Shown: positions 1 to 9,483 of the stretch, piece after piece
Layout of the letters: the number at the start of each line of letters is the position of its first letter
Numbering within the stretch: position 1 is the first letter of the stretch
Assembly (NCBI RefSeq): GCF_004346095.1
Contig: NZ_SLZV01000008.1
Span: 37,617-101,616, forward strand
Direction of reading: 5' to 3'
DNA: 64,000 nucleotides
From: Faecalimonas umbilicata
GTDB taxonomy: Bacteria; Bacillota; Clostridia; Lachnospirales; Lachnospiraceae
Program-made: the position numbers and the translations under genes
The notes under the pieces: generated by a model
Told to the model about the DNA's origin: nothing
The model's input: the letters and a program-made list of their open reading frames with translations, nothing else
Databases searched by the model: none

Positions 1-219
1 CTCCACACAAGACTCGATCGTCGCCCCGTTAAACAACATTGTTCCAAGAATCTTTGAGGTCAGCGTAGCCAGAATATTCGCCTTGACACCGCTCCCCATA
101 CCATCTGCCAAAATCACAATATCCGAATCCGCAGTCTTTAATACTTCCACTTTATCCCCGCATAGCTCCTCGTGGTGCTTATTCAGGCTTTTCCACGCAA
201 CATCTACACTGATTCCCAT
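1..219 (-). CDS. SpoIIE-type serine phosphatase, N-terminal part (cut by window edge)
   Basis: The first 73 codons are visible; the rest lies beyond base 1. The start ATG is at 219, two bases after the stop of the upstream hydrogenase-like gene, so translation is probably coupled. Residues [16 protein letters not shown] match the Asp-Gly-Met-Gly-x-Gly metal-binding motif that opens PP2C/SpoIIE phosphatase domains. The protein begins almost at this domain, so it is a stand-alone phosphatase rather than sporulation SpoIIE with its ten membrane segments. Such phosphatases are known neighbours of PAS-containing (group C) [FeFe] hydrogenase genes, where they are thought to pass a hydrogen or redox signal to protein phosphorylation. 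Partner and substrate are not visible here. Confidence 0.75.
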   Translation of the reverse strand, partial: MGISVDVAWKSLNKHHEELCGDKVEVLKTADSDIVILADGMGSGVKANILATLTSKILGTMLFNGATIESCVE

Positions 220-221
220 GG

Positions 222-1970
222 CTAGTCCCCCTCTCCATCAAGGAGAATCGAATCCCGAAGCTTTGTCAGAGTCACTTTTGTCTCTGCAGTCGTCTCTCCT
301 AACAGCCCGGCAATTTCCTGTGCGACCATCATCTGTTTATCAATGACACGCTGTGCCATCTCCACTGTCTCCATTTTCAGATTATAGTGTTTCTCTTTTG
401 CTTTTTCTTCTTTTGTGATGTCCTGATAAATAATCAGCACCGACTCCATCTCCGGAATATATATGATCTTTTCCTCAGCTTTCATGCCTAACTGCTCCAG
501 CTTCACTTTCTTGTATGTAATCGACTCTCTCGTCTGGAAAACGTCCTCTACATCTGCTGTATCCACAAAGTCATACAGATATCTTTCCAGCGCTTCTTCT
601 CTGCTGATTTCGAGCAGTTCCTGTGCCTTCTTATTGCATTCCCGGATCCGCATCTCCCTATCTATAATAAAAATAAGATTCGGTGTCACATCCATTACTA
701 CATTCGACATGGACTCTGCTTTGGAAAGTGCATACGGCAGACACATACTATTCTCTGCTTTCTTCTGAAAAACTGCAATCGCCTTCTCCCGGCAGGTTGC
801 GTATCCGCACGCACCACAGTTTAATTCATCCTTCTCAGAATACTTTCCTGTCTCTCTTAAAATTGCAGAAAGTTCCTCCTCGGTCGGAAGCTGCTCTTTT
901 GGCGGATGCGGCGCAAATTGTCTGGAAAGTTCGACTTCCAAAGACTGTGGCTCATATTGTGCCTTCTGATGGGCAGCCACTCTCCGCTCCATCTCCACTT
1001 TTGCCTTGATAAACGACACATTCCATTTTCCAGATGCCGGTCCCTTGACACAGCCACCATCGCAGACATTCGCTTCGATAAAACAGTGCTCCAATTCGCC
1101 TCTTTTCAAACTTTCCAGCATTTCCATACAATTGTCCAGTCCATCAACATACACTTTGTGGTATTGTTTTTTTTCTCCACCTTGCTCTTTCTCCCGCATT
1201 TCGGAAGAATCCACCATCACAGACTGAAGGACTCCACCACTGACCGGATAAAGACGGTTCACACCACAATCCGGGTTTGCCACCGGAAGATCTTCACATT
1301 CTTCCAGAACAATCTGTTCTTCCTCCAGCCACTGTTCCAATTCCTCAAATGTCAGAATCGCATCTACTGCGCCAAACACGCGGGAATCTCCCATCGCCTC
1401 CTGCTTTTTCGCAATACAGGGACCGAGAAAGACAACCTTTGTCTGCTCCCCATACATTTTTTTGATCAGTCTTCCGTGGGCGATCATCGGAGAGACAACT
1501 GGAGCAAGCTGGTCTGTCAATTCCGGATAATACTTCTCCACAAGTTCATTCACACTTGGGCAACAAGTTGTAATGATATTTTTATACGTCCCTTCCCGCA
1601 GCAGTTTCTGATACTCTCTCGTGACAAGTGCCGCGCCTTCTGATGTCTCCCGCACTTCATCAAATCCAAGCTTCCGAAGTGCTCCGACAACCTGTCCCGG
1701 CGTCCGATAATTCATCACTCCCAAATACGATGGTGCGATTGATACGACAATCTTCATATTCTGTCGAATATAGGCTTTGATCAGTTCTAGATCACTTGCG
1801 AAACGCTTTGCATTCTGCGGACAGACTTCCAGGCATTTCCCGCAGTGAATACAGTGATCATTCATAATGTGCGCCTGCTCATGTCGGACAGAGATTGCCT
1901 TGACGCTACAATTTCTCACACATTTATAACAGTGCTTACAGCTCGCATTCTGAAAATCAATTACTTTCAT
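222..1970 (-). CDS. PAS-containing [FeFe] hydrogenase-like protein, putative redox/H2 sensor
   Basis: This 582-residue protein has, in order: two 4Fe-4S ferredoxin motifs (CKHCYKC near 11, CIHCGKC near 40), an iron-hydrogenase large-subunit domain (about 75-320), an extra Cys cluster CGACGYATC near 385, and a PAS domain (about 430-540). The three H-cluster loops are recognisable but altered: TTCCPS (L1), [10 protein letters not shown] (L2, Gly instead of the usual Met) and [14 protein letters not shown] (L3, not the catalytic EMAC-type loop). This matches sensory group C hydrogenases more than catalytic ones. I chose the ATG at 1970, which has GGAG eight bases upstream. An alternative ATG at 2006 lies inside a terminator-like hairpin. 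Upstream is a NuoE-like gene, downstream a SpoIIE phosphatase. Function as a sensor is inferred. Confidence 0.85.
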   Translation of the reverse strand: MKVIDFQNASCKHCYKCVRNCSVKAISVRHEQAHIMNDHCIHCGKCLEVCPQNAKRFASDLELIKAYIRQNMKIVVSIAPSYLGVMNYRTPGQVVGALRKLGFDEVRETSEGAALVTREYQKLLREGTYKNIITTCCPSVNELVEKYYPELTDQLAPVVSPMIAHGRLIKKMYGEQTKVVFLGPCIAKKQEAMGDSRVFGAVDAILTFEELEQWLEEEQIVLEECEDLPVANPDCGVNRLYPVSGGVLQSVMVDSSEMREKEQGGEKKQYHKVYVDGLDNCMEMLESLKRGELEHCFIEANVCDGGCVKGPASGKWNVSFIKAKVEMERRVAAHQKAQYEPQSLEVELSRQFAPHPPKEQLPTEEELSAILRETGKYSEKDELNCGACGYATCREKAIAVFQKKAENSMCLPYALSKAESMSNVVMDVTPNLIFIIDREMRIRECNKKAQELLEISREEALERYLYDFVDTADVEDVFQTRESITYKKVKLEQLGMKAEEKIIYIPEMESVLIIYQDITKEEKAKEKHYNLKMETVEMAQRVIDKQMMVAQEIAGLLGETTAETKVTLTKLRDSILLDGEGD

Positions 1971-1986
1971 TCCATTCACTCCATTC

Positions 1987-2019
1987 AAAAAAAGGACCTT
2001 TCCCATCGCAAGGTCCCTT
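1987..2019 (-). terminator. Hairpin plus T-run between NuoE-like and hydrogenase-like genes
   Basis: On the minus strand GGACCTT and AAGGTCC pair around a short loop, followed by seven Ts, starting just after the stop of the NuoE-like gene. It has the form of an intrinsic terminator inside an apparent operon, so it may lower or condition expression of the downstream sensor genes. Confidence 0.6.
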
Positions 2020-2026
2020 CTTTTTG

Positions 2027-2518
2027 TTATTCATATTTTGCAAGAATCTCTTCTACATCTTCCGCTTTCACATGGTTGTACACATCGTCATTCACCATCA
2101 GAATCGGCGCCATGCCACATGCTCCAATGCACCGGCTTGCGTCCAGCGAAAATTTTCCATCGGCAGTACATTCTCCACCACCGATTCCAAGTACTTCCGT
2201 CAGCTTATTGTAGACATCTCCTGCTCCCTTCACAAAACATGCCGTTCCAAGACAGATCGATACCTGATATTTTCCCTTCGGGCTCAACGTAAACTGTGGA
2301 TAGAAATCAACAACCTCCTCAATCTTGTGAAGCGGGATATCCATCTCATCCGAAATGATCGTCTGTACTTCCGTAGGAACATATCCATAAATCTCTTGTG
2401 CCTGCTGCAATACTGCCATCAATGCCCCCTGTTCGCTTTTTCTCTTTTCGATCACTTCACGCAGTACCGTCTCCTGTTCTTTCGTTCCCTGAAATGGAAC
2501 TGTCGACTTATTTGCCAT
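2027..2518 (-). CDS. NuoE-like 2Fe-2S thioredoxin-fold subunit
   Basis: The 163-residue protein is a NuoE/HoxE/HydC-type subunit. It has an N-terminal helical part (EQGALMAVLQQAQEIYGYVP) and a C-terminal thioredoxin-like ferredoxin with the 2Fe-2S ligands in CLGTACFVKGA and CIGACGMAP. Such subunits carry electrons from a flavin/NAD(H) module to Fe-S partners in bifurcating hydrogenases. The start at 2518 (MANKST) has AGGGAGG at good distance; a longer reading to 2563 has none. It is followed by a terminator-like hairpin and then the PAS hydrogenase gene. In related clostridia this order often continues into NuoF and a catalytic hydrogenase, which would lie left of the window. Confidence 0.88.
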   Translation of the reverse strand: MANKSTVPFQGTKEQETVLREVIEKRKSEQGALMAVLQQAQEIYGYVPTEVQTIISDEMDIPLHKIEEVVDFYPQFTLSPKGKYQVSICLGTACFVKGAGDVYNKLTEVLGIGGGECTADGKFSLDASRCIGACGMAPILMVNDDVYNHVKAEDVEEILAKYE

Positions 2519-2615
2519 CTGAAAAACCTCCCTTGTTCTTATAACTATGTCAGTATACTGCATTCATCGTATCATAAATAGGCGCTTTTTGCCATATCGT
2601 TTCAAATTTTCATAC

Positions 2616-2657
2616 AAAAAAACAGTCGGAAATGCTATCTTATCACATTTCCGACTG
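2616..2657 (-). terminator. Strong intrinsic terminator of the propeller gene
   Basis: A 12-bp perfect stem (CAGTCGGAAATG with CATTTCCGACTG) with an 11-base loop is followed on the minus strand by seven Ts, just past the stop at 2678. Confidence 0.9.
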
Positions 2658-2677
2658 CGCCTCATCTAAAAAATGAT

Positions 2678-5404
2678 TTATTCGTCTTTCTGCGTATCGT
2701 CCTTCTCTTTCTTGGAAGATTCTGCTTCGGAAGGTTCTACTTGAGAAGATTCTGTTTCGCAAGGTTCTGTTTCAGATTTCTGAACTTCTGGTTCTTCCTC
2801 GGATTCCTTCTGTTCTATCTTCTCTGAATCATCTGATTTTTCTGCCTCTTCCACAGGTATTACCTCTGTTTCAGGCATTTCCTCTGTTTCAGACGCTTCT
2901 GCTGCACCTTGACTCTGTGCCTCATGGATCTTGTTCCAGTCTTCTTCTTCTTTCTTCAAAAGTGCTTCTTCTTCCGGATCCGGGATATTCTCTACAAGCG
3001 GAAGCGCCGGCAATACCTGTGTCTTCTCTTCTTCCAGACCTTCTAAAGATGTCTCCGCCTTTTCTTCCTCATCTGGTTGTGATTCTGACAGTTCTTTTGC
3101 TTCTTCCTCAAGTTCAGCAAGTTCACTGTCCAGTTCCTTCTCCAGCTCTGGGTCTGCTTCTTCAGAACTAATCTCTTCTATAATTCCCGGAAGTTCCCCT
3201 TTCTCTCCACGAATCTTCTGGCGTTTGGCTTCGCGGATTTTTCTTGCTCTCGCCTCCATCAGCATAATAATGATCAAACCGATCAGCGCCGCAAGTGCTA
3301 CCCCTGCCGCCACAAGTACCGGTGTCGGAAGCTTCGGCAACTGAAAAGAGTGTTTCTTTTCTTTCTCTGTATTCTTTGACACTTCTTTTTTATCTTCTGT
3401 ATCTTCTTTTTCTGTCTCGCCAGCAGCTTTGTCTTTCTCTTTTGCGAGCACATATTCCCCGCCTTTTTCAAAGATCAAAGTTACCTTATCCCGATCTACT
3501 ACAATCTCTGTTCCTTTGTCCAGATTGCTTCTCTCATAGAGGAACAATTTCTCTGCACCTTTTAACTGCTCTGGAAGCTGGTAGATAACCGTCACTTTCC
3601 CCGGAAAGTTTTTGCTCATCATGAATTCCAATACTTGGTACGCACCGATTTTGTCCGATTCCTTCTTGGAAAGCGTAACATTTTTCTCGATAAGTTTTGT
3701 AAAAAGCTCATTTTCCGGATTCTTTATATCTGCCCCTTTGATCTTGATGGAGTAATTATCGTACTCTAACGTCAGCTCAAAGTTCGGATTTTTAGAAAGG
3801 ACAGTCAAAATTTCCTTGTCAAGCTTATATGGCTTACTTCCGTTGACAAGAGAATTGCTCCCACCCTTGATCGCTGCATTGATATTCTCAAGCAATGTCG
3901 GTTCAGCAATACTTCCCACTGTGTTTCCCGCTGAGGTTCCACCTGAACTTCCTGTGGACTGACTCTTGGAAGGATTTCTCGTTGTATTCTGATTCTCCGA
4001 CCCGCTGTTGTCCGTAGTTCCTTGTGTATTGCCCTGCTGGTTCCCATCTGGTTTCGATGATTGATTCTCCTGCGGCGGATCTGTCTCCGGTTTCTCTGGC
4101 TCTTCCGGTTCTGCCGGAGGTTGCGGATCTGGATTTTCTGGCTCTACTGGAGGGTTGGGATCTGGCTCTACCGGAGGTTTTGGTTCTGGATTTTCCTCCT
4201 TCGGAACATCCACAGATGTGATCGTTCCATTTCCGGTATTTCCATAATACACTTTCCCATCATCGCCAATCAGAAGATAATCTTCTCCATTTTTCTTCGT
4301 CTCCGAAGTATAGACGGTCTCCACCGTCATCTTTTTGTCTGCGTCAAACTTGGCTACATATAAATTTGCATAGTCTTCTTCCTGTGTAAAATACACATAG
4401 AAATTCTCACCTGATTTTGTAACCGCCTGGCTAACGACCGGATGATCTGTCTTCTGTGACAGAATCTCAGTAGCATCAGATTCAGAGTACACCGCTATGT
4501 AACCCTGACCGCTTCCGCCTGTCACAAACACCTTCCCTTCCAGAATCGAAATAATCGCATTTCCTTTATCTGGCAGCGAAATAGTCGCTTTCTCTGTCAC
4601 CTTCCCATCACTGCTGAGTGTAACCTTGTAAAGAATTCCTTCATCTGTCGCAAACCACACAGATCCATTTGCCTCTACAAGCGGACTTCTCACTTTCCCC
4701 GTGATGTCATCCTTCTTGTCTTTCACCTCTCCGGTCTTTGCATTTGCAAGTACCAGTTTTCCAGAGTCTCCTGCAAATAGTACATTCTCTCCGAGAATAG
4801 CTGCTTTTGTACCGATATAATTTCCTTCTTTTTGTTCTGCTGACTTCCACTCCGGTGCAACTGCATCAGTTCCTGTCCTAGAGTCTGTCTTAAATGCGGC
4901 AAAATATCCTGATACTTTCTGCTCCTGTGCCACCGGACTAAAACCTGCATAAATCATATGATCATGATATAAAATCTGGCTCTGTACCGAAAGTCCTTCC
5001 GCAGGCTTCTCTGTCAAAAATACAGAGCTTAGATCCGATGTCTTCACCGCCTGAATCCTTCCGTCTGAAAGTGGGACAAACAACATGCCATCCCCATTTT
5101 CGATGACTGCCGATTCGGATGCATCCGCTGCTAGTTCTGTGGAAGCAGTCTCCTTTCCGGTTGTGACATCAATTACTTTTAGTACATTTCCAACAGTCAC
5201 ATAGAACTGATTCTCTATCATAAGCGGAAGTGAGGTCTGTATCTCTGCTGCATCACTAATCGTCCAGTGAATCTCGGCCTTCTCTTTTGCATTCTCAGTT
5301 TCGGCAGCAGATACTGCCAACGGTGCGCAGCTTAATGCCATCGATAACGACAAAGCAGCGCATCCTACTCTGAGGGTTTCCCGATATTTCCGATTTGGTC
5401 TCAT
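2678..5404 (-). CDS. Membrane-anchored PQQ-type beta-propeller protein with acidic cytoplasmic tail
   Basis: The protein is 908 residues. An N-terminal signal peptide (hydrophobic, ending near AVSAAE) precedes about 370 residues of repeated strands typical of PQQ/WD-like propellers. Then come a proline-rich linker of PEPKPPVEP-type repeats, a Ser/Thr/Gly/Asn-rich low-complexity part, and an unrecognised globular domain (about 500-650). A Lys/Glu stretch, one membrane helix (near 690-712) and a long cytoplasmic tail very rich in Glu and Ser follow. The layout implies an extracellular propeller joined through the wall to an intracellular acidic tail. No enzymatic motif is visible. It is monocistronic, with its own promoter (5465-5493) and terminator. 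Role unknown; adhesion, wall sensing or scaffold are possible. Confidence 0.75.
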   Translation of the reverse strand: MRPNRKYRETLRVGCAALSLSMALSCAPLAVSAAETENAKEKAEIHWTISDAAEIQTSLPLMIENQFYVTVGNVLKVIDVTTGKETASTELAADASESAVIENGDGMLFVPLSDGRIQAVKTSDLSSVFLTEKPAEGLSVQSQILYHDHMIYAGFSPVAQEQKVSGYFAAFKTDSRTGTDAVAPEWKSAEQKEGNYIGTKAAILGENVLFAGDSGKLVLANAKTGEVKDKKDDITGKVRSPLVEANGSVWFATDEGILYKVTLSSDGKVTEKATISLPDKGNAIISILEGKVFVTGGSGQGYIAVYSESDATEILSQKTDHPVVSQAVTKSGENFYVYFTQEEDYANLYVAKFDADKKMTVETVYTSETKKNGEDYLLIGDDGKVYYGNTGNGTITSVDVPKEENPEPKPPVEPDPNPPVEPENPDPQPPAEPEEPEKPETDPPQENQSSKPDGNQQGNTQGTTDNSGSENQNTTRNPSKSQSTGSSGGTSAGNTVGSIAEPTLLENINAAIKGGSNSLVNGSKPYKLDKEILTVLSKNPNFELTLEYDNYSIKIKGADIKNPENELFTKLIEKNVTLSKKESDKIGAYQVLEFMMSKNFPGKVTVIYQLPEQLKGAEKLFLYERSNLDKGTEIVVDRDKVTLIFEKGGEYVLAKEKDKAAGETEKEDTEDKKEVSKNTEKEKKHSFQLPKLPTPVLVAAGVALAALIGLIIIMLMEARARKIREAKRQKIRGEKGELPGIIEEISSEEADPELEKELDSELAELEEEAKELSESQPDEEEKAETSLEGLEEEKTQVLPALPLVENIPDPEEEALLKKEEEDWNKIHEAQSQGAAEASETEEMPETEVIPVEEAEKSDDSEKIEQKESEEEPEVQKSETEPCETESSQVEPSEAESSKKEKDDTQKDE

Positions 5405-5464
5405 CTAGTTTCTCCCCTTATTTCTATTTCTGTCTCTAAAATATATCTGAGTCTAATCATTTCT

Positions 5465-5493
5465 ATGTTACTCATCTTTTGCCCTGCTGTCAA
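5465..5493 (-). promoter_or_regulatory. Promoter of the propeller gene
   Basis: A perfect -35 TTGACA (5488-5493) and -10 TAACAT (5465-5470) are separated by 17 bases on the minus strand, about 60 bases upstream of the start codon at 5404. AAGGGGAG serves as ribosome binding site. Confidence 0.65.
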
Positions 5494-5555
5494 CCTCTCC
5501 GGAGTGATTTCCCAATTATTTCTATCGCTTCTTTCTCACTGTCACCATACAAAAT

Positions 5556-6533
5556 CTACTTCTCTCCCACCAGATGACACGCCACTCGATGCCCTTTCTG
5601 TACCCCTCTCATTTCCGGTGTCTTTTCTTTACAAATCTCCTCCGCATATGGACAGCGCCCGCAGAATGCACATCCTTTCATTTCACCTGTGCGAACTGGC
5701 TGCTCCCCCCGCAGAATATTTCTTTTTCCTCGCACAATATACGGATCCGGTGCGGAAGCAAGCAATGCTTTGGTATACGGATGCAGCGGATTTTCAAAAA
5801 GACTTTCTGCATCTGCTTCTTCAACAAGTGTGCCAAGATACATCACACCAATTCTGTCTGAAATAAATCGAATCACACCAATATCATGGGAAATAAATAA
5901 AAGACTAATTCCTGATGTCTTCTGAATTTCCACCAACATATTTAAAATCTGTGCCTGTATCGATACATCGAGCGCTGATACCGGCTCATCACATACGATT
6001 AACTTAGGCTCTATCAACAGTGCACCTGCAATCCCAAGCCGCTGTACCTGTCCTCCAGAAAGTTCATGTGGATATCTGAAATAATGCTCCTCAGAAAGTC
6101 CAACTTGTTGGAGCACTTTTAGCGCCCGCTCTTTCCGTGCTGAAGCATTTTTTTCTCCGTGAACAATCAAAATCTCCTCAAGGATCGAACCAATCCTCTG
6201 ACGTGGATTTAATGCAGAAAGTGTATTTTGAAACACCATCTGTAACTCTTTTCGTAGAGGGCGAAATTCCTTTTCGCTCAGTTTACAGAGATCTTTCCCC
6301 TGATAAAAGATTGAACCGGCATCCGGTTTGTCCAAGCCTACGATTGCACGCCCAGTTGTAGACTTTCCACATCCAGACTCCCCGACAAGCCCATATGTTT
6401 CTCCTTTTTTAATCTCAAATGTTATTCCATCTACCGCATACATTTGTTCTTTCTTTCCAAAAAACCTGCCTCCACTCCCATGTAACGGATATGTTTTTTT
6501 CAATCCTTTGACTTCCAGCAAACATTCTTCCAT
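5556..6533 (-). CDS. oppF: Oligopeptide ABC transporter ATP-binding protein (OppF-type)
   Basis: The 325-residue ATPase powers peptide import on the cytoplasmic face. It has Walker A GESGCGKST, signature LSGGQVQRLGIA, Walker B LIVCDEPVSALD and the switch His in FISHD. The C-terminal extension (GCAFCGRCPYAEEIC) carries the Cys-rich motif typical of Opp/Dpp ATPases. The start at 6533 (MEECLLEVKG) is preceded by a GGGGGGAG ribosome site and lies two bases after the oppD stop. It is the last gene of the five-gene operon 11052-5556. Family and subunit are clear; peptide specificity (Opp, Dpp or App) cannot be read from sequence. Confidence 0.92.
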   Translation of the reverse strand: MEECLLEVKGLKKTYPLHGSGGRFFGKKEQMYAVDGITFEIKKGETYGLVGESGCGKSTTGRAIVGLDKPDAGSIFYQGKDLCKLSEKEFRPLRKELQMVFQNTLSALNPRQRIGSILEEILIVHGEKNASARKERALKVLQQVGLSEEHYFRYPHELSGGQVQRLGIAGALLIEPKLIVCDEPVSALDVSIQAQILNMLVEIQKTSGISLLFISHDIGVIRFISDRIGVMYLGTLVEEADAESLFENPLHPYTKALLASAPDPYIVRGKRNILRGEQPVRTGEMKGCAFCGRCPYAEEICKEKTPEMRGVQKGHRVACHLVGEK

Positions 6534-6535
6534 GC

Positions 6536-7555
6536 CTATGCTCCCCCCTTCTGTCCTTGTTTCTCTGCGTATTTCCAACATTTTACAAAATGTCCCGGCT
6601 GTACTTCCACAGATGGTGGCTGCTCGCTTCTGCACTGTTTCGTCGCTTCCGAACATCGCGTGCAGAAGTGGCATCCTTCCGGAACTTTCGAAAGAGGAGG
6701 CACCGTTCCCGGAATTGTCGGAAGTTTTTTCCCTTTTTCTACTCCTAAATGCGGAATACTTGCCAGAAGCCCCTTTGTATATGGATGAAGCGGCTCAGCA
6801 AACAGCCGATCTGTCTTCGCCTCCTCTACAATCTGACCAAGATACATTACTTTTACACTGTGACAAATTTGAGACACTACTCCCATGTCATGCGTAATAA
6901 ACAACACCGACATTCCCAGTTTCTCATTCAGTTCCTGAATCAGATATAAAATCTGCTCCTGGATGGTAACATCAAGTGCAGTAGTCGGCTCATCTGCAAT
7001 CAAAAGTTTCGGCTCACATGCCAATGCCATCGCAATCATTACCCTTTGCTGCATTCCTCCTGACAGTTCAAAAGGATATTTCTTCATACATGCTTCTGCA
7101 CCTGGAATTCCTGTAAGTTCCAGCATTTGGACTGCACGCTTTCCTGCTTGCTGCTTTCCCATCTTTTTATGAAGCATTAAAATTTCACTTAACTGTTCAC
7201 CGATTGTATGTACTGGACTTAGCGAATTTAGTGGATCCTGAAAAATAATAGAAATCTGATTTCCCCTGATCTTCTGCATACCTGAAAGTGATTTTTTCAA
7301 AAGATCTTCTCTCTCAAAAAGAATCTCTCCATTATACTTTACCACTGTATCATGATCTCTCAGCCTCAAGATAGACTGTGACATCACACTTTTTCCAGAA
7401 CCAGACTCTCCTACAATGCCTGTGATTTCCCCCGGCGCTACTGAAAAACTCACACTGTCTACCGCTGCAAGCCATTTCTTATGAACCGAAAAGAAAACAC
7501 TTAAATCCTTTACTTCCAGTATTGTCTCTTCGCTCTGTTTCATTTGCTCTTCCAT
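6536..7555 (-). CDS. oppD: Oligopeptide ABC transporter ATP-binding protein (OppD-type)
   Basis: The 339-residue ATPase pairs with the OppF-type subunit. Visible motifs are Walker A GESGSGKSV, signature LSGGMQQRVMIA, Walker B LLIADEPTTALD, FITHD, and the OppD/F C-terminal Cys motif GCHFCTRCSEATKQC. The ATG at 7555 shares one base with the stop of the permease gene upstream (TAATG) and has AAGGAGG in front of it. This supports coupled translation and excludes the longer upstream reading frame. Confidence 0.92.
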   Translation of the reverse strand: MEEQMKQSEETILEVKDLSVFFSVHKKWLAAVDSVSFSVAPGEITGIVGESGSGKSVMSQSILRLRDHDTVVKYNGEILFEREDLLKKSLSGMQKIRGNQISIIFQDPLNSLSPVHTIGEQLSEILMLHKKMGKQQAGKRAVQMLELTGIPGAEACMKKYPFELSGGMQQRVMIAMALACEPKLLIADEPTTALDVTIQEQILYLIQELNEKLGMSVLFITHDMGVVSQICHSVKVMYLGQIVEEAKTDRLFAEPLHPYTKGLLASIPHLGVEKGKKLPTIPGTVPPLSKVPEGCHFCTRCSEATKQCRSEQPPSVEVQPGHFVKCWKYAEKQGQKGGA

Positions 7556-8451
7556 TATTTTTTCGCCCCTCCTTTTACTCTTGGATCCAGATAGTCTCTT
7601 AGCCCGTCCCCAAACAGATTCAGGCTCAGTACACATAGGATTACTGCTATACCCGGGCAGAGCATTGTCCATGGTGCCTTTGAAAACACAAGCTTACTTG
7701 CCTGAAGCATATTTCCCCAACTCGCCGCAGGAGCCGGAACACCTGCCCCTAGAAAGCTGAGTGATGCCTCTGATATAATTGCCTGTGCGAAAATGAAAGA
7801 TGCCTGCACAATCAATGGTGACACAACTCCCGGCAAAATTAATTTCCACAATATGCGGAGTGTACCGAACCCCTGCACCTTTGCCGCCTCGACATACGGC
7901 TGTTCCCGGATGACCATCGCACTCGCCCTCACCGTTCTCGCCACACTCGGCGTATAGACAACAGTCAGAGCAATCACGACGTTCCAGCTTGATGCTCCAA
8001 GTCCTGCAATCAATGCGATCGCCAAAAGGATTCCCGGAATTGCGATCAATCCATCGCAGATTCTCATCAAAATCTGATCCAATATTTTAAAATAACTTGC
8101 ATATATTCCAATAATTGTTCCCAGCAGGCAGGAAAACACAGCCACACAGCCCCCCACCCACAACGACACTCTCGCTCCGTACATCAGACGGATAAAAATA
8201 TCTCTTCCAAACTCGTCTGTCCCGAGAAGATATTTTCCTCCCGGCGCTTTCAATCTCTCTGCCACTGTCATCGCATTTGGATCAACAGAACTAAAAATCG
8301 GAATCAAAACTGCCGCAAGCAAGATCAGCATAAATCCGGTAAATCCAATTATCAGCGCCGGACTTGCAAGCAAACGTTCTTTTCGAATCTGCCGCTGTTC
8401 TTTTATAATCAGTCCACTCGATTCTGAAATAGTTTTTCTTGTAAAATGCAT
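7555..8451 (-). CDS. oppC: Oligopeptide ABC transporter permease (OppC-type)
   Basis: The 298-residue membrane protein has an N-terminal helix followed by a periplasm-facing loop with the OppC/DppC signature GTDEFGRDIFIRLMYGAR. Five further hydrophobic segments include the EAA coupling loop (EAAKVQGFG). The start at 8451 has AGGAGGAG upstream. It forms the translocation pore together with the adjacent OppB-type permease. Confidence 0.92.
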   Translation of the reverse strand: MHFTRKTISESSGLIIKEQRQIRKERLLASPALIIGFTGFMLILLAAVLIPIFSSVDPNAMTVAERLKAPGGKYLLGTDEFGRDIFIRLMYGARVSLWVGGCVAVFSCLLGTIIGIYASYFKILDQILMRICDGLIAIPGILLAIALIAGLGASSWNVVIALTVVYTPSVARTVRASAMVIREQPYVEAAKVQGFGTLRILWKLILPGVVSPLIVQASFIFAQAIISEASLSFLGAGVPAPAASWGNMLQASKLVFSKAPWTMLCPGIAVILCVLSLNLFGDGLRDYLDPRVKGGAKK

Positions 8452-8462
8452 CTTATCTCCTC

Positions 8463-9413
8463 CTATCTGCGCCCCGGCCGAAGTCTCGGATCTACAAATC
8501 CATATAAAATATCGACCGCAAGATTAACAAACACATATAGACATGTGACAAACAAAACAACTCCCTGTATCACAAATACATCTCTCCGGTTGATAGATCC
8601 AATTGTCAGCATTCCAAGTCCCGGAATATTAAAGAGCGTTTCCGTCACAATCGTTCCAGTGATCAGACTGCCAAAAGACTGTCCAACCGCCGTAAGGATA
8701 GCCGGAGCTGCATTTTTCAGTCCATATTTCATGATGACTGCCCACTCTTTCAATCCTTTCGCTCTGCCGGTATGGATATAATTTTTATAAAGTACATCCA
8801 AAAGCGCTGCCCTTGTCATTCTTGTAATATAAGCAGCTTGCACAATTCCAAGTGACAATGCCGGAACAAACAGATATTTCAAATGTTCCCCCAGCCCTTC
8901 CGACAGCACCGCATAGCCTGCAACCGGAAACCACTGATTATATACACTGAGAAATAACATCAAAAACATACTCAGCAAAAATCCCGGAAGTGCCACCCCT
9001 AGCAGCGAAACAGATACTGCTGTCAAATCAAATGCAGTTCCTCTTTTGTATGCTGCAATAATTCCCATCGGCACTGCAAGTATAATAGCAATAACCTGAG
9101 CGAAAATAGCAAGGCTTAATGTAGGTGGAAAATATTCCCGGATTGACTCCAGCACAGACTGGTGCAGAAAATAAGACTCTCCCCAGTTTCCCTGCAGTAC
9201 ATTACCAAACCAGTCCACATACTGTACAAGGAACGGCCTGTCAAATCCTAGTTCCGTATTCAATTCTGCAATCTGCTCCGGTGTAGCTTCCATCCCAAGC
9301 AGCGCTGTCGCCGGTCCTCCCGGAATCATATAGACGACGAGAAACGCCACGCAGGATACCACAAACAGCACCGGGAGCAAAGATAAAAATCGTTTCCATA
9401 TATAAGATAACAT
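8463..9413 (-). CDS. oppB: Oligopeptide ABC transporter permease (OppB-type)
   Basis: The 316-residue permease has six hydrophobic segments. Family features are the N-terminal helix (LSLLPVLFVVSCVAFLVV), PGGPATALLG, LGFDRPFLVQY and the EAA-like loop RAKGLKEW. The start at 9413 (MLSYIWKRF) has AAGGAGAGG upstream; longer readings run into the substrate-binding gene. It lies 11 bases before the OppC-type gene, in the usual A-B-C-D-F order. Confidence 0.92.
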   Translation of the reverse strand: MLSYIWKRFLSLLPVLFVVSCVAFLVVYMIPGGPATALLGMEATPEQIAELNTELGFDRPFLVQYVDWFGNVLQGNWGESYFLHQSVLESIREYFPPTLSLAIFAQVIAIILAVPMGIIAAYKRGTAFDLTAVSVSLLGVALPGFLLSMFLMLFLSVYNQWFPVAGYAVLSEGLGEHLKYLFVPALSLGIVQAAYITRMTRAALLDVLYKNYIHTGRAKGLKEWAVIMKYGLKNAAPAILTAVGQSFGSLITGTIVTETLFNIPGLGMLTIGSINRRDVFVIQGVVLFVTCLYVFVNLAVDILYGFVDPRLRPGRR

Positions 9414-9483
9414 TGTCTTTCCCTCTCCTTCACCGAAAAGCGGCGGAGTGCCTTTTTTGCATCCCGCCGTCTTCTTTTTTCTA

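Noticed and set aside
906..1643. 245-codon open frame on the plus strand
   Set aside because: It lies wholly antisense to the hydrogenase-like gene, whose domains and ribosome site are clear. It has no family features.
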